Origin: Streptantibioticus_A sp037034305
GTDB taxonomy: Bacteria; Actinomycetota; Actinomycetes; Streptomycetales; Streptomycetaceae
Direction: 5' to 3'
Length of the DNA stretch: 64,000 nucleotides
Assembly (NCBI GenBank): GCA_037034305.1
Contig: JBAGJY010000001.1
Coordinates: 476,140-540,139 of the forward strand
Shown here: piece after piece, positions 41,634-53,818 of the stretch
Layout of the letters: every line of letters begins with the position of its first letter
How positions within the stretch are numbered: position 1 is the stretch's first letter
Notes under the pieces: generated by a model
What the model was told of the DNA's origin: nothing
What the model saw: only the letters and a program-made list of their open reading frames with translations
Database searches by the model: none
Position numbers and translations under genes: made by a program

Positions 41634-43064
41634 TCAACGTGCGGCGGGTCGGCTGAGCCGCTGGATCGCGGCCATCGGGATGGGCAGCCACTCGGGTCGG
41701 TGCCGGGCCTCGTACAGCACCTCGTACACCGCCTTGTCGGTCTCGTACGCGCGCAGCAGCACCCGGGCGTCGCGTGGGTCGCGGCCCGAGCGCCGCGCGT
41801 AACCGGCGCAGTAGGCGGCGCGGTGCCGCTCGGCCCAGTCGGCGGCGTCCGGCGCGGCCGGATCGCGGTGCCGGGCCGCGTAGTCGAAGGACCGCAGCAT
41901 GCCCGCGATGTCCTGGACGAAGGGCTGCGGACGACGCCGTTCGGCGAGCGGACGGGCCGGTTCCCCCTCGAAGTCGATCAGCACCCAGCCCTGCGAGGCG
42001 GTGTACAACGCCTGGCCCAGGTGCAGATCGCCGTGGATGCGCTGGGCGGGCAACTCCACGCCCGAGCGGGAGAGTTGGTCCAGGTCGCGGAAGGCGCCGC
42101 GCAGCCCCTCGGCGTGCCGGGCCAGCGTGGGCACGGCCGCCGCCGCCGCGTCCAGCCGCTCGGTCATCGCGCTGGCCAGCAGCCTGATCTGCGGGCGGCG
42201 CAGGACCGCCCCGGGCAGCGCACCGGCCAGCGCGGTGTGCACCTCGGCGGTGGCGGCGCCCAGCGCGTGGGCGTGCTGGGTGAAGTCCGAACCCTCGGCC
42301 ACCGCGGCCAGCGCCAACTGCCAGCCGTCGGTGCACCCGGGCAGGTACCGTTGCAGCACCCCCAGTGTGGCGGGCTCCTCGTGCAGCCCCAGTGCCTCCA
42401 TCCAGGCCACCGGCGCGGCGACCCGGGCGGACCCGCCGCGGGCCAGCGCGAGGGAGAGTTCCAGGTCGGGGTTGGTGCCGGGGGAGACCCGGCGAAAAAG
42501 CTTGAGGATAAACGTATCTCCGTAGACCACCGAGGAGTTGGACTGCTCGATGCCGGACAGCCTGGGCGACAGCCCGGACGGGATCGTCACGCCGGACTCG
42601 GCGGAGAACCGCAGCGGTCCGGTGCGGCCGGGGGTGCGTAGCCGCTCCAGCAGCAAGGTGGCCAACCGCGCGTCGTACAGCGCCTCGTACACCGTCAGCC
42701 CGGACAGCGGGCCGTCGGCGGCGTGGCCGACCAGCGCGCTGGCCAGCGCGGGCGGCAGCAACGGGCGGGTGCCCAGGAGCAGTTGGTAGCAGTCCGGCGG
42801 CAGGCCGGGCTGCTGCACGTCGAGCAGCAGGTGCAGCAGGCCCGCGCCGCCCAGCCGCCCGTCAAGCGGCAGCAACTCGACCGCGCTGACCAGGGAGAAC
42901 CCGCAGATCGGCCGTCCCTTGCCAGCGAACCACCGCTGCCGCGGCAGCCATTCGCGCAGCAGCGGCGCCAGCGACCGCAGCAGCCCGGTGGGCGCGAGCG
43001 GCTCCCGCGCCCGTACGGCGGTGTCGGTGGTGACCGAAGGGCGGAGCCGCGAGGTGTCCGACAT
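41634..43064 (-). CDS. mak: Maltokinase (Pep2/Mak)
   Basis: A protein of 476 residues. The N-terminal cap domain begins near LAPLLREWLPRQRWFAGKGR, a signature of maltokinases. The C-terminal eukaryotic-kinase-like part has catalytic RIHGDLHLGQALY and metal-binding LIDFEGEPARPLAERR. It phosphorylates maltose with ATP to maltose 1-phosphate, the substrate of GlgE. It lies between treS and glgB; a hairpin sits in the 90-bp gap to treS. AAAGGAC precedes the ATG at 43064. Confidence 0.95.
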   Translation of the reverse strand: MSDTSRLRPSVTTDTAVRAREPLAPTGLLRSLAPLLREWLPRQRWFAGKGRPICGFSLVSAVELLPLDGRLGGAGLLHLLLDVQQPGLPPDCYQLLLGTRPLLPPALASALVGHAADGPLSGLTVYEALYDARLATLLLERLRTPGRTGPLRFSAESGVTIPSGLSPRLSGIEQSNSSVVYGDTFILKLFRRVSPGTNPDLELSLALARGGSARVAAPVAWMEALGLHEEPATLGVLQRYLPGCTDGWQLALAAVAEGSDFTQHAHALGAATAEVHTALAGALPGAVLRRPQIRLLASAMTERLDAAAAAVPTLARHAEGLRGAFRDLDQLSRSGVELPAQRIHGDLHLGQALYTASQGWVLIDFEGEPARPLAERRRPQPFVQDIAGMLRSFDYAARHRDPAAPDAADWAERHRAAYCAGYARRSGRDPRDARVLLRAYETDKAVYEVLYEARHRPEWLPIPMAAIQRLSRPAAR

Positions 43065-43076
43065 GGCGTCCTTTCC

Positions 43077-43094
43077 TCGGGGGCACGCCCCCGA
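43077..43094 (-). other. Intercistronic hairpin between treS and mak
   Basis: TCGGGGGC (43077-43084) mirrors GCCCCCGA (43087-43094). It sits inside the operon just upstream of the mak ribosome-binding site and could reduce read-through or mark an RNA processing point. Confidence 0.4.
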
Positions 43095-43154
43095 ATCCCT
43101 TGGGGGACCGGGGAGCCACCCCTCGCATCGAAGCCGTCGCGAACTCCACCCGCC

Positions 43155-44866
<1,712 letters not shown>

Positions 44867-44870
<4 letters not shown>

Positions 44871-46867
44871 TTGGGTGACCCTCCGATCGTTGAGGACGGT
44901 CGCAGGGACAGCACGTGCGCGGGGCGGGAGCCCGGCTCCAGGCGCACATAGTTGTCCCTGCCCCATTGGTAGGTCTCACCGGTGAGCTCATCGCGCACCG
45001 GGACGGTCTCGTGCCAGTCGAGGCCGAGATCCGGCATGTTCAACGAAACGGTCGCCTCACGGGTGTGGTGCGGGTCGAGGTTGACGACCACCACAACGGT
45101 GTCGTGTGTGCCCTCCGGCGTTCGCGCCCGCTTGGAGTACACGATGATCGAGTCGTTGTCAGAAGCGTGGAACCGAAGGTTCCGTAGGTGCTGCAGCGCG
45201 GGGTGGCGCCGCCGGAGCCGGTTGAGGTGGGTGATCAGCGGGGCGATGGAGCGGCCCTCGGCCTCGGCGCGCGCCCAGTCGCGGGGGCGCAACTGGTACT
45301 TCTCCGAGTCCAGGTACTCCTCGCTGCCCTCGTGTACCGGGGTGTTCTCGCACAGCTCGTAGCCGGAGTAGACGCCCCAGGACGGCGAGAGCGTGGCGGC
45401 CAGCACCGCGCGGACCTCGAAGGCGGGCCGTCCGCCGTGCTGGAGGTAGGCGTTGAGGATGTCGGGCGTGTTGACGAACAGATTGGGCCGCATGTAGGCG
45501 GCGGCCTCGCCGCTCAACTCGGTCAGGTAGCCGGTGATTTCCTCCTTGCTGTTGCGCCAGGTGAAATAGGTGTAGGACTGCTGGAAACCGATCGCGGCCA
45601 GGGTGTGCATCATGGCCGGACGGGTGAACGCCTCGGCCAGGAAGATCACGTCCGGATCGGTGCGGTTGATCTCCGAGATCACCCTTTCCCAGAACACCAC
45701 CGGTTTGGTGTGCGGATTGTCCACCCGGAAGATCCGCACCCCGTGGTCCATCCAGTGGCGTAGCACCCGCAGGGTCTCCCTGGTCAGCCCGCGCATATCC
45801 GTGTCAAATGCCAGCGGATAGATGTCCTGGTACTTCTTCGGCGGGTTCTCCGCATACGCGATCGAGCCGTCGATCCGGTGTGCGAACCATTCCGGGTGCT
45901 TGTCCACCCAGGGATGGTCCGGAGAGCACTGCAACGCGAAGTCGAGCGCCACCTCCAGACGCAGCTGCCTGGCCCTGTTCACGAAGGCGTCGAAATCCTC
46001 CAGGGTGCCCAGGTCAGGATGGACCGCGTCGTGCCCGCCGGCCGGTGAGCCGATCGCCCAGGGCGAGCCGACGTCGTACGCACCGGCGCTCAGCGAGTTG
46101 TTGGGGCCCTTGCGGAACGCGGTGCCGATCGGGTGGATCGGCGGCAGGTACACCACGTCGAAACCCATCGCGGCGATCGCGGGCAGCCGCTCCGTCGCGG
46201 TGCGCAGCGTCCCCGGCCGCGGCGGCACGCCCTCGCGCAGCACCGCCCCCTCCGAGCGGGGGAAGAACTCGTACCAGGAGCCGAACAGCGCCCGCCTGCG
46301 CTCCACCTGAAGCGGCATCGGCCGCGACGCGCTGACCAGCTCGCGCAGCGGGAACCGGTCCAGCACCGCCACGACCCGCGCGTCGAGCGCGGCGGCCAGC
46401 CGCTGCTCGGCGGTGTGCTTGCCGTCCCGCAGCGCGTCCACCGCCTCCAGCACCACCGAGCGGCCGTCCTTCTTCGGCACCCCGGCGGCGGCCCGCTCGT
46501 GCAGCGCCGCGCCCTCGGCGAGCACCAACTCGGTGTCGATCCCGGCCGGGACCTTGATCCGCGCGTTGTGCCGCCAGGTGCCCAGCGGATCAGACCAGGC
46601 CTCCACGGTGTACGTCCAGCGGCCCTCGGCCGTCGGGGTGACCTCGGCGCCCCAGCGGTCGGTGCCCGGGGCGAGTTCACGCATCGGGGTCCAGGGGCCG
46701 GAGCGGCCCGCCGCGTCCCGCAGCACCACGTTGGCCCCGACCGCGTCGTGGCCCTCGCGGAAGACGGTGGCGCTCACCTCGAAGGGCTCGCCCACCACGG
46801 CCTTGGCGGGACGCCTGCCGCAGTCCACGAGCGGGCGGAGATCCAGTACGGGGATACGGCCGATCAT
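44867..46867 (-). CDS. glgE: Maltosyltransferase GlgE
   Basis: A protein of 666 residues from ATG 46867. GH13_3 family: an N-terminal beta domain begins GRIPVLDLRPLVDCGRRPAKAVVGE, then a helical insert and the barrel with nucleophile Asp383 (FRVDNPH), acid/base Glu412 (LAEAFTRP) and Asp469 (NTPDILN). These correspond to Asp394, Glu423 and Asp480 of S. coelicolor GlgE1 with a constant shift of 11. It transfers maltosyl units from maltose 1-phosphate to the non-reducing ends of alpha-glucan. First gene of the operon, divergent from glgP. Confidence 0.97.
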
Positions 46868-47357
46868 GTGTTCACCTGGACTTGCCTCGTTACGTTTTCT
46901 TGGTGCCCCCATTGCCTTTTGTATCTGCTCCCTCGACTGTGCACTCGTGTGCATGGCCGCTCCTGTGCGCGTTCACTCGGTTGGAATGGACGAGACATGA
47001 CGGAGTAACAGGGTGCGGGGCGTCCTGGAAGCCTTCCCGGAGGCTCCCGTTGAACACCATCTTTCGGACCGAGGACGCTCGTACGAAGGGGTGAAGCGGT
47101 GACGAGTCGTTGACCGGGGAACGGCCGGGAGATGACGCGTCAGGGCTGTAGGGGTGAAACGGCCGTACCGCGGGCCCCCGGAGCGCCGCCGGTGCCACAG
47201 GGAAGCCTTACGTAGGAAATCGTCCTGTACAAGGGACCCGGAGGGAAGGGAATCGGCCAAACCCCTGACACGCCGTTGGCGTAAAGGATCTCGCGGATCC
47301 TCGCCGAGGAATGCGGACTTCGGGTGGAACCGGCCGTCTCGCCGCTACCTTCGTACC
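46868..47357. other. 490-bp divergent promoter region between glgE and glgP
   Basis: No convincing gene. It contains TGCAC-TCGT-GTGCA (46940-46953), GGATC-TCGCG-GATCC (47286-47300) and several GA-rich stretches. Both flanking operons act on alpha-glucan, so shared control is likely; candidate sites are the two dyads. Confidence 0.4.
47346..47357 (+). promoter_or_regulatory. Candidate leaderless promoter of glgP (-10 TACCTT)
   Basis: TACCTT at 47346-47351 is followed by CGTACC and the GTG start at 47358. No Shine-Dalgarno is present. Confidence 0.45.
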
Positions 47358-50003
47358 GTGAAGGCTATCCGTCGATTCACCGTCCGTACGGTCCTCCCCG
47401 AACCCCTGCGCCCGCTCGGCGAGCTGGCCCAGAATCTCCGCTGGTCCTGGCACCAGGAGACCCGTGAGCTGCTGCAGTCCGTCGACCCCGGTGGATGGCG
47501 GGCCGCGGGCGGCGATCCGGTGCGGCTGCTGGGCGCGGTACCGGCGCAGCGGCTGGCGGCGCTCGCCGAGGACCGCCGCTTCCTGCGGCGGCTGGCCGCC
47601 GCGGCCGAGGACCTCTCCGACTACCTGACCAATCCGCGCTGGTACCAGAGCGCGCAAGGCACTGAACTCCCGTCCGCCATTGCCTACTTCTCACCCGAGT
47701 TCGGCATCACCGCGGCCCTTCCGCAGTACTCTGGAGGGCTGGGCATCCTGGCCGGCGACCACCTCAAGGCCGCCAGTGACCTCGGCGTGCCGCTGATCGG
47801 CGTCGGACTGCTCTACCGGCACGGGTACTTCCGGCAGTCGCTGTCCCGCGAGGGCTGGCAACAGGAGCACTACCCGGTACTCGACCCGCACGAACTCCCG
47901 CTGACCGCGCTGTGCGAGGCGAACGGCAGCCCCGCCCTGGTCACCCTCGCGCTGCCCGGCGGGCGGTCACTGCGCGCCCGCGTCTGGAAGGCGCAGGTGG
48001 GCCGGGTGCCGCTGCTGCTGCTCGACTCCGACGTGGAGGAGAACAACCAGAGCGAACGCGAGGTCACCGACCGGCTCTACGGCGGCGGCAGCGAACACCG
48101 GCTGCTCCAGGAGATGCTGCTGGGCATCGGCGGGGTGCGCGCGGTGCGCACCTACTGCCGGCTCACCGGGCACCCCGAGCCGGAGGTGTTCCACACCAAC
48201 GAAGGGCACGCCGGATTCCTCGGCCTGGAGCGGATCCGCGAACTCCACGAGGGGCCGGACGCCCTGGAGTTCGACGCGGCCCTGGAGTCGGTGCGCGCCG
48301 GTACCGTCTTCACCACCCACACCCCGGTGCCCGCCGGGATCGACCGGTTCGCCCTCGACCTGATCGGCCGCCACTTCGGCGACGGCGGCGAACTGCCAGG
48401 CGTCGCCCTGGACCGGGTGCTCGACCTGGGCCGGGAGAGCTACCCGGGCGGTGACCCCGGGGTGTTCAACATGGCCGTGATGGGACTGCGACTCGCCCAG
48501 CGCGCCAACGGCGTGAGCACGCTGCACGGTGCGGTCAGCCGCCAGATGTTCGCCGGGCTGTGGCCGGGATTCGACCCCGACGAGGTGCCGATCCGGTCGA
48601 TCACCAACGGCGTGCACGCGCCCACCTGGGTCTCCCCGGAGGTGTTCCGGCTCGGCGCCCACCAGGTCGGCGTACAGCGCACCGAGGACGCCCTGGCGGT
48701 CGGCGGCTCGCAGAGCTGGGACTCGGTGGCGGGCATCCCCGACGCGGCCATCTGGGAGGTACGGCGCGGCCTGCGCGAGCAGCTCGTCGAGGAGGTACGG
48801 GCCAGACTGCGCGCCTCCTGGCGGCAGCGCGGCGCCGGAGACCTCGAACTCGGCTGGACCGACGAGGTGCTGGACCCCGACGTGCTCACCATCGGGTTCG
48901 CCCGCCGGGTGCCCTCCTACAAGCGGCTCACCCTGATGCTGCGCGACAAGGAACGGCTCACCCGGCTGCTGCTGCACCCGGAGCGGCCGGTGCAGATCGT
49001 TGTCGCGGGCAAGGCGCACCCGGCCGATGACAGCGGCAAGCGCCTGGTGCAGGAACTCGTCCGGTTCGCCGACGACGCGAAGGTGCGGCACCGCATCGTC
49101 TTCCTGCCCGACTACGGCATGGCGATGGCCCAGCGCCTCTACCCGGGATGCGACGTCTGGCTGAACAACCCGCTGCGGCCACTGGAGGCGTGCGGCACCT
49201 CGGGGATGAAGGCGGCGCTCAACGGCTGCCTCAACCTGTCGGTGCTGGACGGCTGGTGGGACGAGTGGTTCGACGGCAACAACGGCTGGGCCATCCCGAC
49301 CGCCGACGACGGTTGCGGTGGGGCCGCCTCGAATGAGGACGAGGGGGCCCGCCGCGACGACATCGAGGCGGCGGCGCTGTACGACCTGATCGAGACACAC
49401 GTCGCACCGCGCTTCTACGACACCGACGGCGCCGGACTGCCGCGCCGTTGGATCGAGATGGTCCGGCACACCCTGGTGACCCTGGGCCCCAAGGTGCTGG
49501 CCGGGCGCATGGTGCGGGAGTACGTGGAGAAGCTGTACGCGCCCGCCGCCGCCGCCCACCGCAGGGTCAGCCCTCAGGCGGCGCGGGACCTCAGCGGCTG
49601 GAAGGCCCGGGTGCGCGAGCAGTGGCCCCGGGTGGCCATCGACCACATGGAGGCCGGATCGGCGGGCGGCACCGTCGAGTTGGGTTCCGAGCTGGCACTG
49701 CGGGTTCGGGTGGCGCTCGGCGACCTCGACCCGGCCGACGTGGATGTCCAGGTGGTCTCCGGGCGGGTCGATGAGTCCGACCGGATCACCGACGCGTCCG
49801 CCGTCTCCCTCAAGCCCGCGGGGCGGCCGGACCTTGACGGACGGTGGCTGTTCGAGGGGCCGCTGGCACTGGACCGCAGCGGACCCTTCGGCTACACGGT
49901 GCGGGTCCTTCCGGCGCATCCGCTGCTCGCCTCCGCCGCGGAGTTGGGACTCATCGCCGTTCCGGCGGAGGCCGCGGGGATGACCGCCGGGGTTCTCCGG
50001 TAG
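47358..50003 (+). CDS. glgP: Glycogen/alpha-glucan phosphorylase with DUF3417 domain
   Basis: A protein of 881 residues from GTG 47358. The N-terminal DUF3417 domain has LPEPLRPLGELAQNLRWSWHQETRELL. The GT35 catalytic part has SPEFGITAALPQYSGGLGILAGDH, and the pyridoxal phosphate lysine is Lys618 in GTSGMKAALNG. It cleaves alpha-1,4-glucan with phosphate to glucose 1-phosphate, or runs in reverse. Actinobacterial long forms of this type accompany the GlgE pathway. It diverges from the glgE operon and ends in a strong hairpin (50022-50060). It may lack a leader. Confidence 0.95.
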   Translation: MKAIRRFTVRTVLPEPLRPLGELAQNLRWSWHQETRELLQSVDPGGWRAAGGDPVRLLGAVPAQRLAALAEDRRFLRRLAAAAEDLSDYLTNPRWYQSAQGTELPSAIAYFSPEFGITAALPQYSGGLGILAGDHLKAASDLGVPLIGVGLLYRHGYFRQSLSREGWQQEHYPVLDPHELPLTALCEANGSPALVTLALPGGRSLRARVWKAQVGRVPLLLLDSDVEENNQSEREVTDRLYGGGSEHRLLQEMLLGIGGVRAVRTYCRLTGHPEPEVFHTNEGHAGFLGLERIRELHEGPDALEFDAALESVRAGTVFTTHTPVPAGIDRFALDLIGRHFGDGGELPGVALDRVLDLGRESYPGGDPGVFNMAVMGLRLAQRANGVSTLHGAVSRQMFAGLWPGFDPDEVPIRSITNGVHAPTWVSPEVFRLGAHQVGVQRTEDALAVGGSQSWDSVAGIPDAAIWEVRRGLREQLVEEVRARLRASWRQRGAGDLELGWTDEVLDPDVLTIGFARRVPSYKRLTLMLRDKERLTRLLLHPERPVQIVVAGKAHPADDSGKRLVQELVRFADDAKVRHRIVFLPDYGMAMAQRLYPGCDVWLNNPLRPLEACGTSGMKAALNGCLNLSVLDGWWDEWFDGNNGWAIPTADDGCGGAASNEDEGARRDDIEAAALYDLIETHVAPRFYDTDGAGLPRRWIEMVRHTLVTLGPKVLAGRMVREYVEKLYAPAAAAHRRVSPQAARDLSGWKARVREQWPRVAIDHMEAGSAGGTVELGSELALRVRVALGDLDPADVDVQVVSGRVDESDRITDASAVSLKPAGRPDLDGRWLFEGPLALDRSGPFGYTVRVLPAHPLLASAAELGLIAVPAEAAGMTAGVLR

Positions 50004-50021
50004 GGGCGGACCGGCTGCCGG

Positions 50022-50060
50022 GTCCCCCGCCCGCCCACCCCGTGTGGGTGGGCGGGGGAC
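50022..50060. terminator. GC-rich terminator between converging glgP and ABC exporter genes
   Basis: GTCCCCCGCCC..ACCC (50022-50040) pairs with GGGTGGGCGGGGGAC (50046-50060) with a small bulge. TCTTCT follows on the plus strand. Confidence 0.7.
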
Positions 50061-50074
50061 TCTTCTCGTGCGTG

Positions 50075-51946
50075 TCAGCCCACCAGGCTCTCCCGCCACG
50101 CCTGGTGCAGATGGGCGAAGTCGCCACTGGCCGCGATGAGTTGGGACGGCGTGCCGTCCTCGATGACATGGCCGCCTTGCAGGACCAGGACGCGGTCGGC
50201 GATCTCCACCGTGGACAGACGGTGCGCGATGATCAGCGCGGTGCGTCCGCGCAGCACCGTGGACATGGCCCGCTGGACCGCGCGCTCACCGGGGATGTCC
50301 AGCGACGAGGTCGCCTCGTCCAGTATCAGCACCGCCGGATCGGCGAGCAGCGCCCGGGCGAACGCCACCAACTGTCGCTGCCCGGCGGATATCCGGCCGC
50401 CGCGCTTGCGGACATCCGTGTCGTAGCCGTCGGGCAGTGCGGCGATGAAGTCGTGCGCGCCGATCGCCTTGGCCGCGGCCTCGATCCGCGTCCGGGTCGC
50501 GTCCGGGTCGCCCAGCGCGATGTTCTGCGCCACCGTGCCGGAGAACAGGAACGACTCCTGGGTGACCATCACCACCCCGCGCCGCAACTGCGCCGTGGAC
50601 AGCTCCCGCAGGTCCACACCGTCGAGGGTGACCCGGCCCTCCGTCGGGTCGTAGAACCGGCACAGCAGCTTCGCCAGCGTGGACTTGCCCGCGCCGGTCG
50701 CGCCGACCAGGGCCACCGTCTGGCCCGCGGGTATCGCCAGATCGAGTCGCGGCAGCACCTCGGCACCGGTGCGGTAGGCGAACCGGACCCCCTCGAACGC
50801 CACCGCCCGGCCGGGCCGGTCGCCGGGCTTGACCGGAAGCTCCCTGGGCTGGCTGGGCTCCGGCACCGACGGCCGCTGCGCGAGCAGTCCGGCGATCTTC
50901 TCCAGCGAAGCCGCCGCGGCCTGCCAGGAGTTGAGGAACATGCCCAGCGGGTCAATGGGCGCGTACAGCCGCCGCAGATACAGCACGAAGGCCGCCAGCA
51001 CCCCCAACTCCAGCGAGCCGGACGCCACTCGGTAGGCGCCCCAGAGCACCACCAGCGCCACCGAGGTGTTGGCGATCAGCCAGGACGAGACGTTGAACCG
51101 GCCCATCTCCAAGATCGCGTCACCGTTCGCCCTCTCATGGACGCGGTTCAACTCCGCGAACCGGGCGTCGTTGGCCCGCTCCCGGCGGAACGCCTGCACC
51201 GGCCGGATCCCGTTCATGGTCTCGGTGAACCGCACGATCACGCTGGCGATGGCGGCCGAACGCCGGGAGTACGCCTGCTGGGAGCGGCGGCTGAAGGATC
51301 TGGTGGTCCACACCAGCGGCAGCGCGGTGGCCAGCGCGAACAGGCCCAGGCCCCAGTCGAGCCAGAGCAGCACCAGGCTGATGTAGAGCACCGCCAGGCC
51401 CACGTCGAGCAGTTCCTGCAGGCCCTCGGTGAGCAGTTCGCGGAACGCCTCCACATCGGAGGTCGCCCGGGCGGTGATCCGCCCGGAGGTGTAGCGCTCG
51501 TGGAAGTCCAGGCCGAGGGCCTGGGCGTGCCGGAAGATCCGGCCGCGCAGGTCCAGCAGCACGTCCTGGCTGAGCACACCCGACAGCCGGATGAACGCCC
51601 GCTGAAGCGCTCCCCCCAGCACGGCGCAGCCGATGTACCCGACCGCGGTGGCGATCAGCGGCCCCCGGTCATGGCCGCGCAGCGCGGGGACCGCCCGGTC
51701 GATGGCGTACGCCACGATCAGCGGACCGGCCTGCACCGCCGCCTGCTGAACGACCAGCACCACGGCCGTCAGCCAGACCCGCGCACGGTAGGGGCGCAGC
51801 AACTCCCGCAGCAGCGCGCGGGAAGCGCCCTTGGGAGCGGGCAGCGCATCGCGGTCGTAGCCGTCGCGCTCCGCGGGCTGCGGCGCGGGCCTCTCCGGCT
51901 CCTGGCCGGGGGCCGGGTGCACCGACGAGTCGGCGAGGGTGGTCAT
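50075..51946 (-). CDS. ABC exporter half-transporter with intact ATPase
   Basis: A protein of 623 residues from ATG 51946, which shares one base with the TGA of the upstream partner gene. The N-terminal 60 residues are Pro-rich, then a six-helix exporter domain and the ATPase: VGATGAGKSTLAKLL, signature ISAGQRQ and Walker B ILDEATSSLD with catalytic Glu544. It pairs with the 601-residue protein encoded just upstream to form a heterodimeric multidrug- or lipid-type exporter. The frame reads open further upstream through the partner gene, but that part is antisense of coding sequence. Confidence 0.93.
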   Translation of the reverse strand: MTTLADSSVHPAPGQEPERPAPQPAERDGYDRDALPAPKGASRALLRELLRPYRARVWLTAVVLVVQQAAVQAGPLIVAYAIDRAVPALRGHDRGPLIATAVGYIGCAVLGGALQRAFIRLSGVLSQDVLLDLRGRIFRHAQALGLDFHERYTSGRITARATSDVEAFRELLTEGLQELLDVGLAVLYISLVLLWLDWGLGLFALATALPLVWTTRSFSRRSQQAYSRRSAAIASVIVRFTETMNGIRPVQAFRRERANDARFAELNRVHERANGDAILEMGRFNVSSWLIANTSVALVVLWGAYRVASGSLELGVLAAFVLYLRRLYAPIDPLGMFLNSWQAAAASLEKIAGLLAQRPSVPEPSQPRELPVKPGDRPGRAVAFEGVRFAYRTGAEVLPRLDLAIPAGQTVALVGATGAGKSTLAKLLCRFYDPTEGRVTLDGVDLRELSTAQLRRGVVMVTQESFLFSGTVAQNIALGDPDATRTRIEAAAKAIGAHDFIAALPDGYDTDVRKRGGRISAGQRQLVAFARALLADPAVLILDEATSSLDIPGERAVQRAMSTVLRGRTALIIAHRLSTVEIADRVLVLQGGHVIEDGTPSQLIAASGDFAHLHQAWRESLVG

Positions 51947-53751
51947 CAGGCTGCGCTCCTCTCGTCGCGGTCGCCGGACATCAGCTGGCGGTACTCCGGG
52001 CATTCGGCGAGGAGTTGGTGGTGGGTGCCGACGGCCGCGATGCGCCCGCCGGACAGCAGGGCGACCCGGTCGGCGAGCAGCACGGTCGACGGCCGGTGGG
52101 CCACCACCAGCGCGGTGGTGGTGGCCAGCACCTCCCGCAGCGCGCCCTCCACCAGTGCCTCGGTGTGCACGTCCAGCGCGGACAGCGGGTCGTCCAGCAC
52201 CAGGAAGCGCGGACGGCCCACGACCGCGCGGGCCAGCGCCAGCCGCTGCCGCTGGCCGCCGGACAGGCTCAGGCCCTGCTCGCCGACCTGGGTGTCCACG
52301 CCCTGCGGCAGCTCGTCCACGAAATCGCACTGCGCGGTCCGCAACGCCCTGCGCAGCTCGGCCTCGCTGGCCTCGGGGGCGCCCATCAGCACGTTCTCCC
52401 GGACGCTCGCGGAGAACAGCGTCGGCTCCTCGAAGGCCGTGCAGACCATGGCGCGCAACCGCTCCTTGGGCAGCCGCGCGGTGTCCGCGCCGTCCAGCGT
52501 GACGCGACCGCCGGTCGCCTCGTACAGCCGGGGGATCAGCGCGCTGAGCGACGTCTTCCCGCAGCCCGTGGCGCCGACCAGGGCCAGCGTCTGGCCGGTG
52601 GGTATGTGCAGGTCGATGCCGGTGAGCAGATCCGGGGTGCCGTCCGGGGCGTCCGGGTAGCGGAACCGCACGCCGGTGAAGCGGATGCCGTCGTCGACCT
52701 GGTCGGCGGCGTCCGGCCGCGCGGTGTGGTCCGGCGGCGGCTCGGTGTCCATCACCTCGAAGTACCGGTCCGCCGCGGTGGCCGACTCGTTGCTCATCGA
52801 CAGCAGCCACCCCAGTGACTCGACCGGCCAGCGCAGCGCCAGCGCCGTGGACAAGAAGGCCACCAGCGTGCCCGCCGACAGCCTGCCGTCGGACACCTGA
52901 ACGGCGCCGACCACCAGGGCCACCCCGAGCGCCACGTCCGGCACCGCGGTCACCAGCATCCACACATCGGCCAATAGCCGGGCCTTGCGTATCTCGGTGC
53001 CGCGCAGCGCGTGGGCGGCGCGCCCGAACGCCTCGGCCTGGCTGCGGTGCCGTCCGAACGCCTTGATGATCCGGACGCCCAGCACCGACTCCTCGACCAG
53101 CGTGGTCAGATCGCCGGTCTGGTCCTGGGCGCGGCGCGAGGCGAGCGAGTACCGGCCCATGAAGTACGTGCACAGCACGATCAGCGGCACCGCGGGCACC
53201 AGCGGGATCAGCCCCAGCGTCCACCGCTGGGCGAACAGGATGGCGAACCCCACGAGCACCGTCGTGGAGTTGACGACCAGGAAGACCAGCGGGAAGGACA
53301 GGAACATCCGCAGGATCTGCAGGTCGTTGGTGGCACGGGAGAGTAACTGGCCGGATCCCCAACGGTCGTGGAACGCCACCGGCAGCCGTTGCAGATGTCG
53401 GTACAGGTCGGCCCGCATCCGTGCCTCAAGCCCGGCCATCGGCCGCGCGACCAGCCAGCGGCGCAGCCCGAACAGCCCCGCCTCCAGCAGCCCGAGCAGC
53501 AGCACCGCACCCCCGCCCAGCCACACCCCGCCCGGGTCCCGGTGCGCGACCGGCCCGTCCACCGTCCACCTGAGCACCAGCGGGATCAGCAGTGCCATGC
53601 ATGACGCGCCGACCGCCACCGCCATGGAGCCGAACAGCCGCGGCGCGATCGGCCGTACGTACGGCCACAGCCGCAGCAGCGAGCGCACCGCCGACCGCCG
53701 CTGCCCGGCGCCGCGCCGGTCATGCCCCGCCCCGCCCTTTTCGTCTGCCAT
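51946..53751 (-). CDS. ABC exporter half-transporter with degenerate catalytic site
   Basis: A protein of 601 residues from ATG 53751, with GGAGGGG upstream. Six membrane helices, then the ATPase: VGATGCGKTSLSALI, a perfect LSGGQRQRLALARA signature, and Walker B LVLDDPLSALD, where Asp521 replaces the catalytic Glu. Such Asp substitution marks the non-hydrolysing site of heterodimeric exporters like TM287/288. It forms a pair with the downstream gene product. It follows glgX by 67 bp on the same strand; a functional link with glucan debranching is not evident. Confidence 0.93.
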   Translation of the reverse strand: MADEKGGAGHDRRGAGQRRSAVRSLLRLWPYVRPIAPRLFGSMAVAVGASCMALLIPLVLRWTVDGPVAHRDPGGVWLGGGAVLLLGLLEAGLFGLRRWLVARPMAGLEARMRADLYRHLQRLPVAFHDRWGSGQLLSRATNDLQILRMFLSFPLVFLVVNSTTVLVGFAILFAQRWTLGLIPLVPAVPLIVLCTYFMGRYSLASRRAQDQTGDLTTLVEESVLGVRIIKAFGRHRSQAEAFGRAAHALRGTEIRKARLLADVWMLVTAVPDVALGVALVVGAVQVSDGRLSAGTLVAFLSTALALRWPVESLGWLLSMSNESATAADRYFEVMDTEPPPDHTARPDAADQVDDGIRFTGVRFRYPDAPDGTPDLLTGIDLHIPTGQTLALVGATGCGKTSLSALIPRLYEATGGRVTLDGADTARLPKERLRAMVCTAFEEPTLFSASVRENVLMGAPEASEAELRRALRTAQCDFVDELPQGVDTQVGEQGLSLSGGQRQRLALARAVVGRPRFLVLDDPLSALDVHTEALVEGALREVLATTTALVVAHRPSTVLLADRVALLSGGRIAAVGTHHQLLAECPEYRQLMSGDRDERSAA

Positions 53752-53818
53752 GGCCGTCCCCTCCGTCCCTGCCACGTTTCAGAGACTAGAGGCGAGCACC
53801 GACAACGCCCATTGAGTT

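Noticed and set aside
50075..53362. Apparent 1095-residue ABC protein
   Set aside because: The frame is open upstream of ATG 51946, but that part lies in another frame of the partner exporter gene and shows no transporter sequence. Two genes of 623 and 601 residues explain the region.
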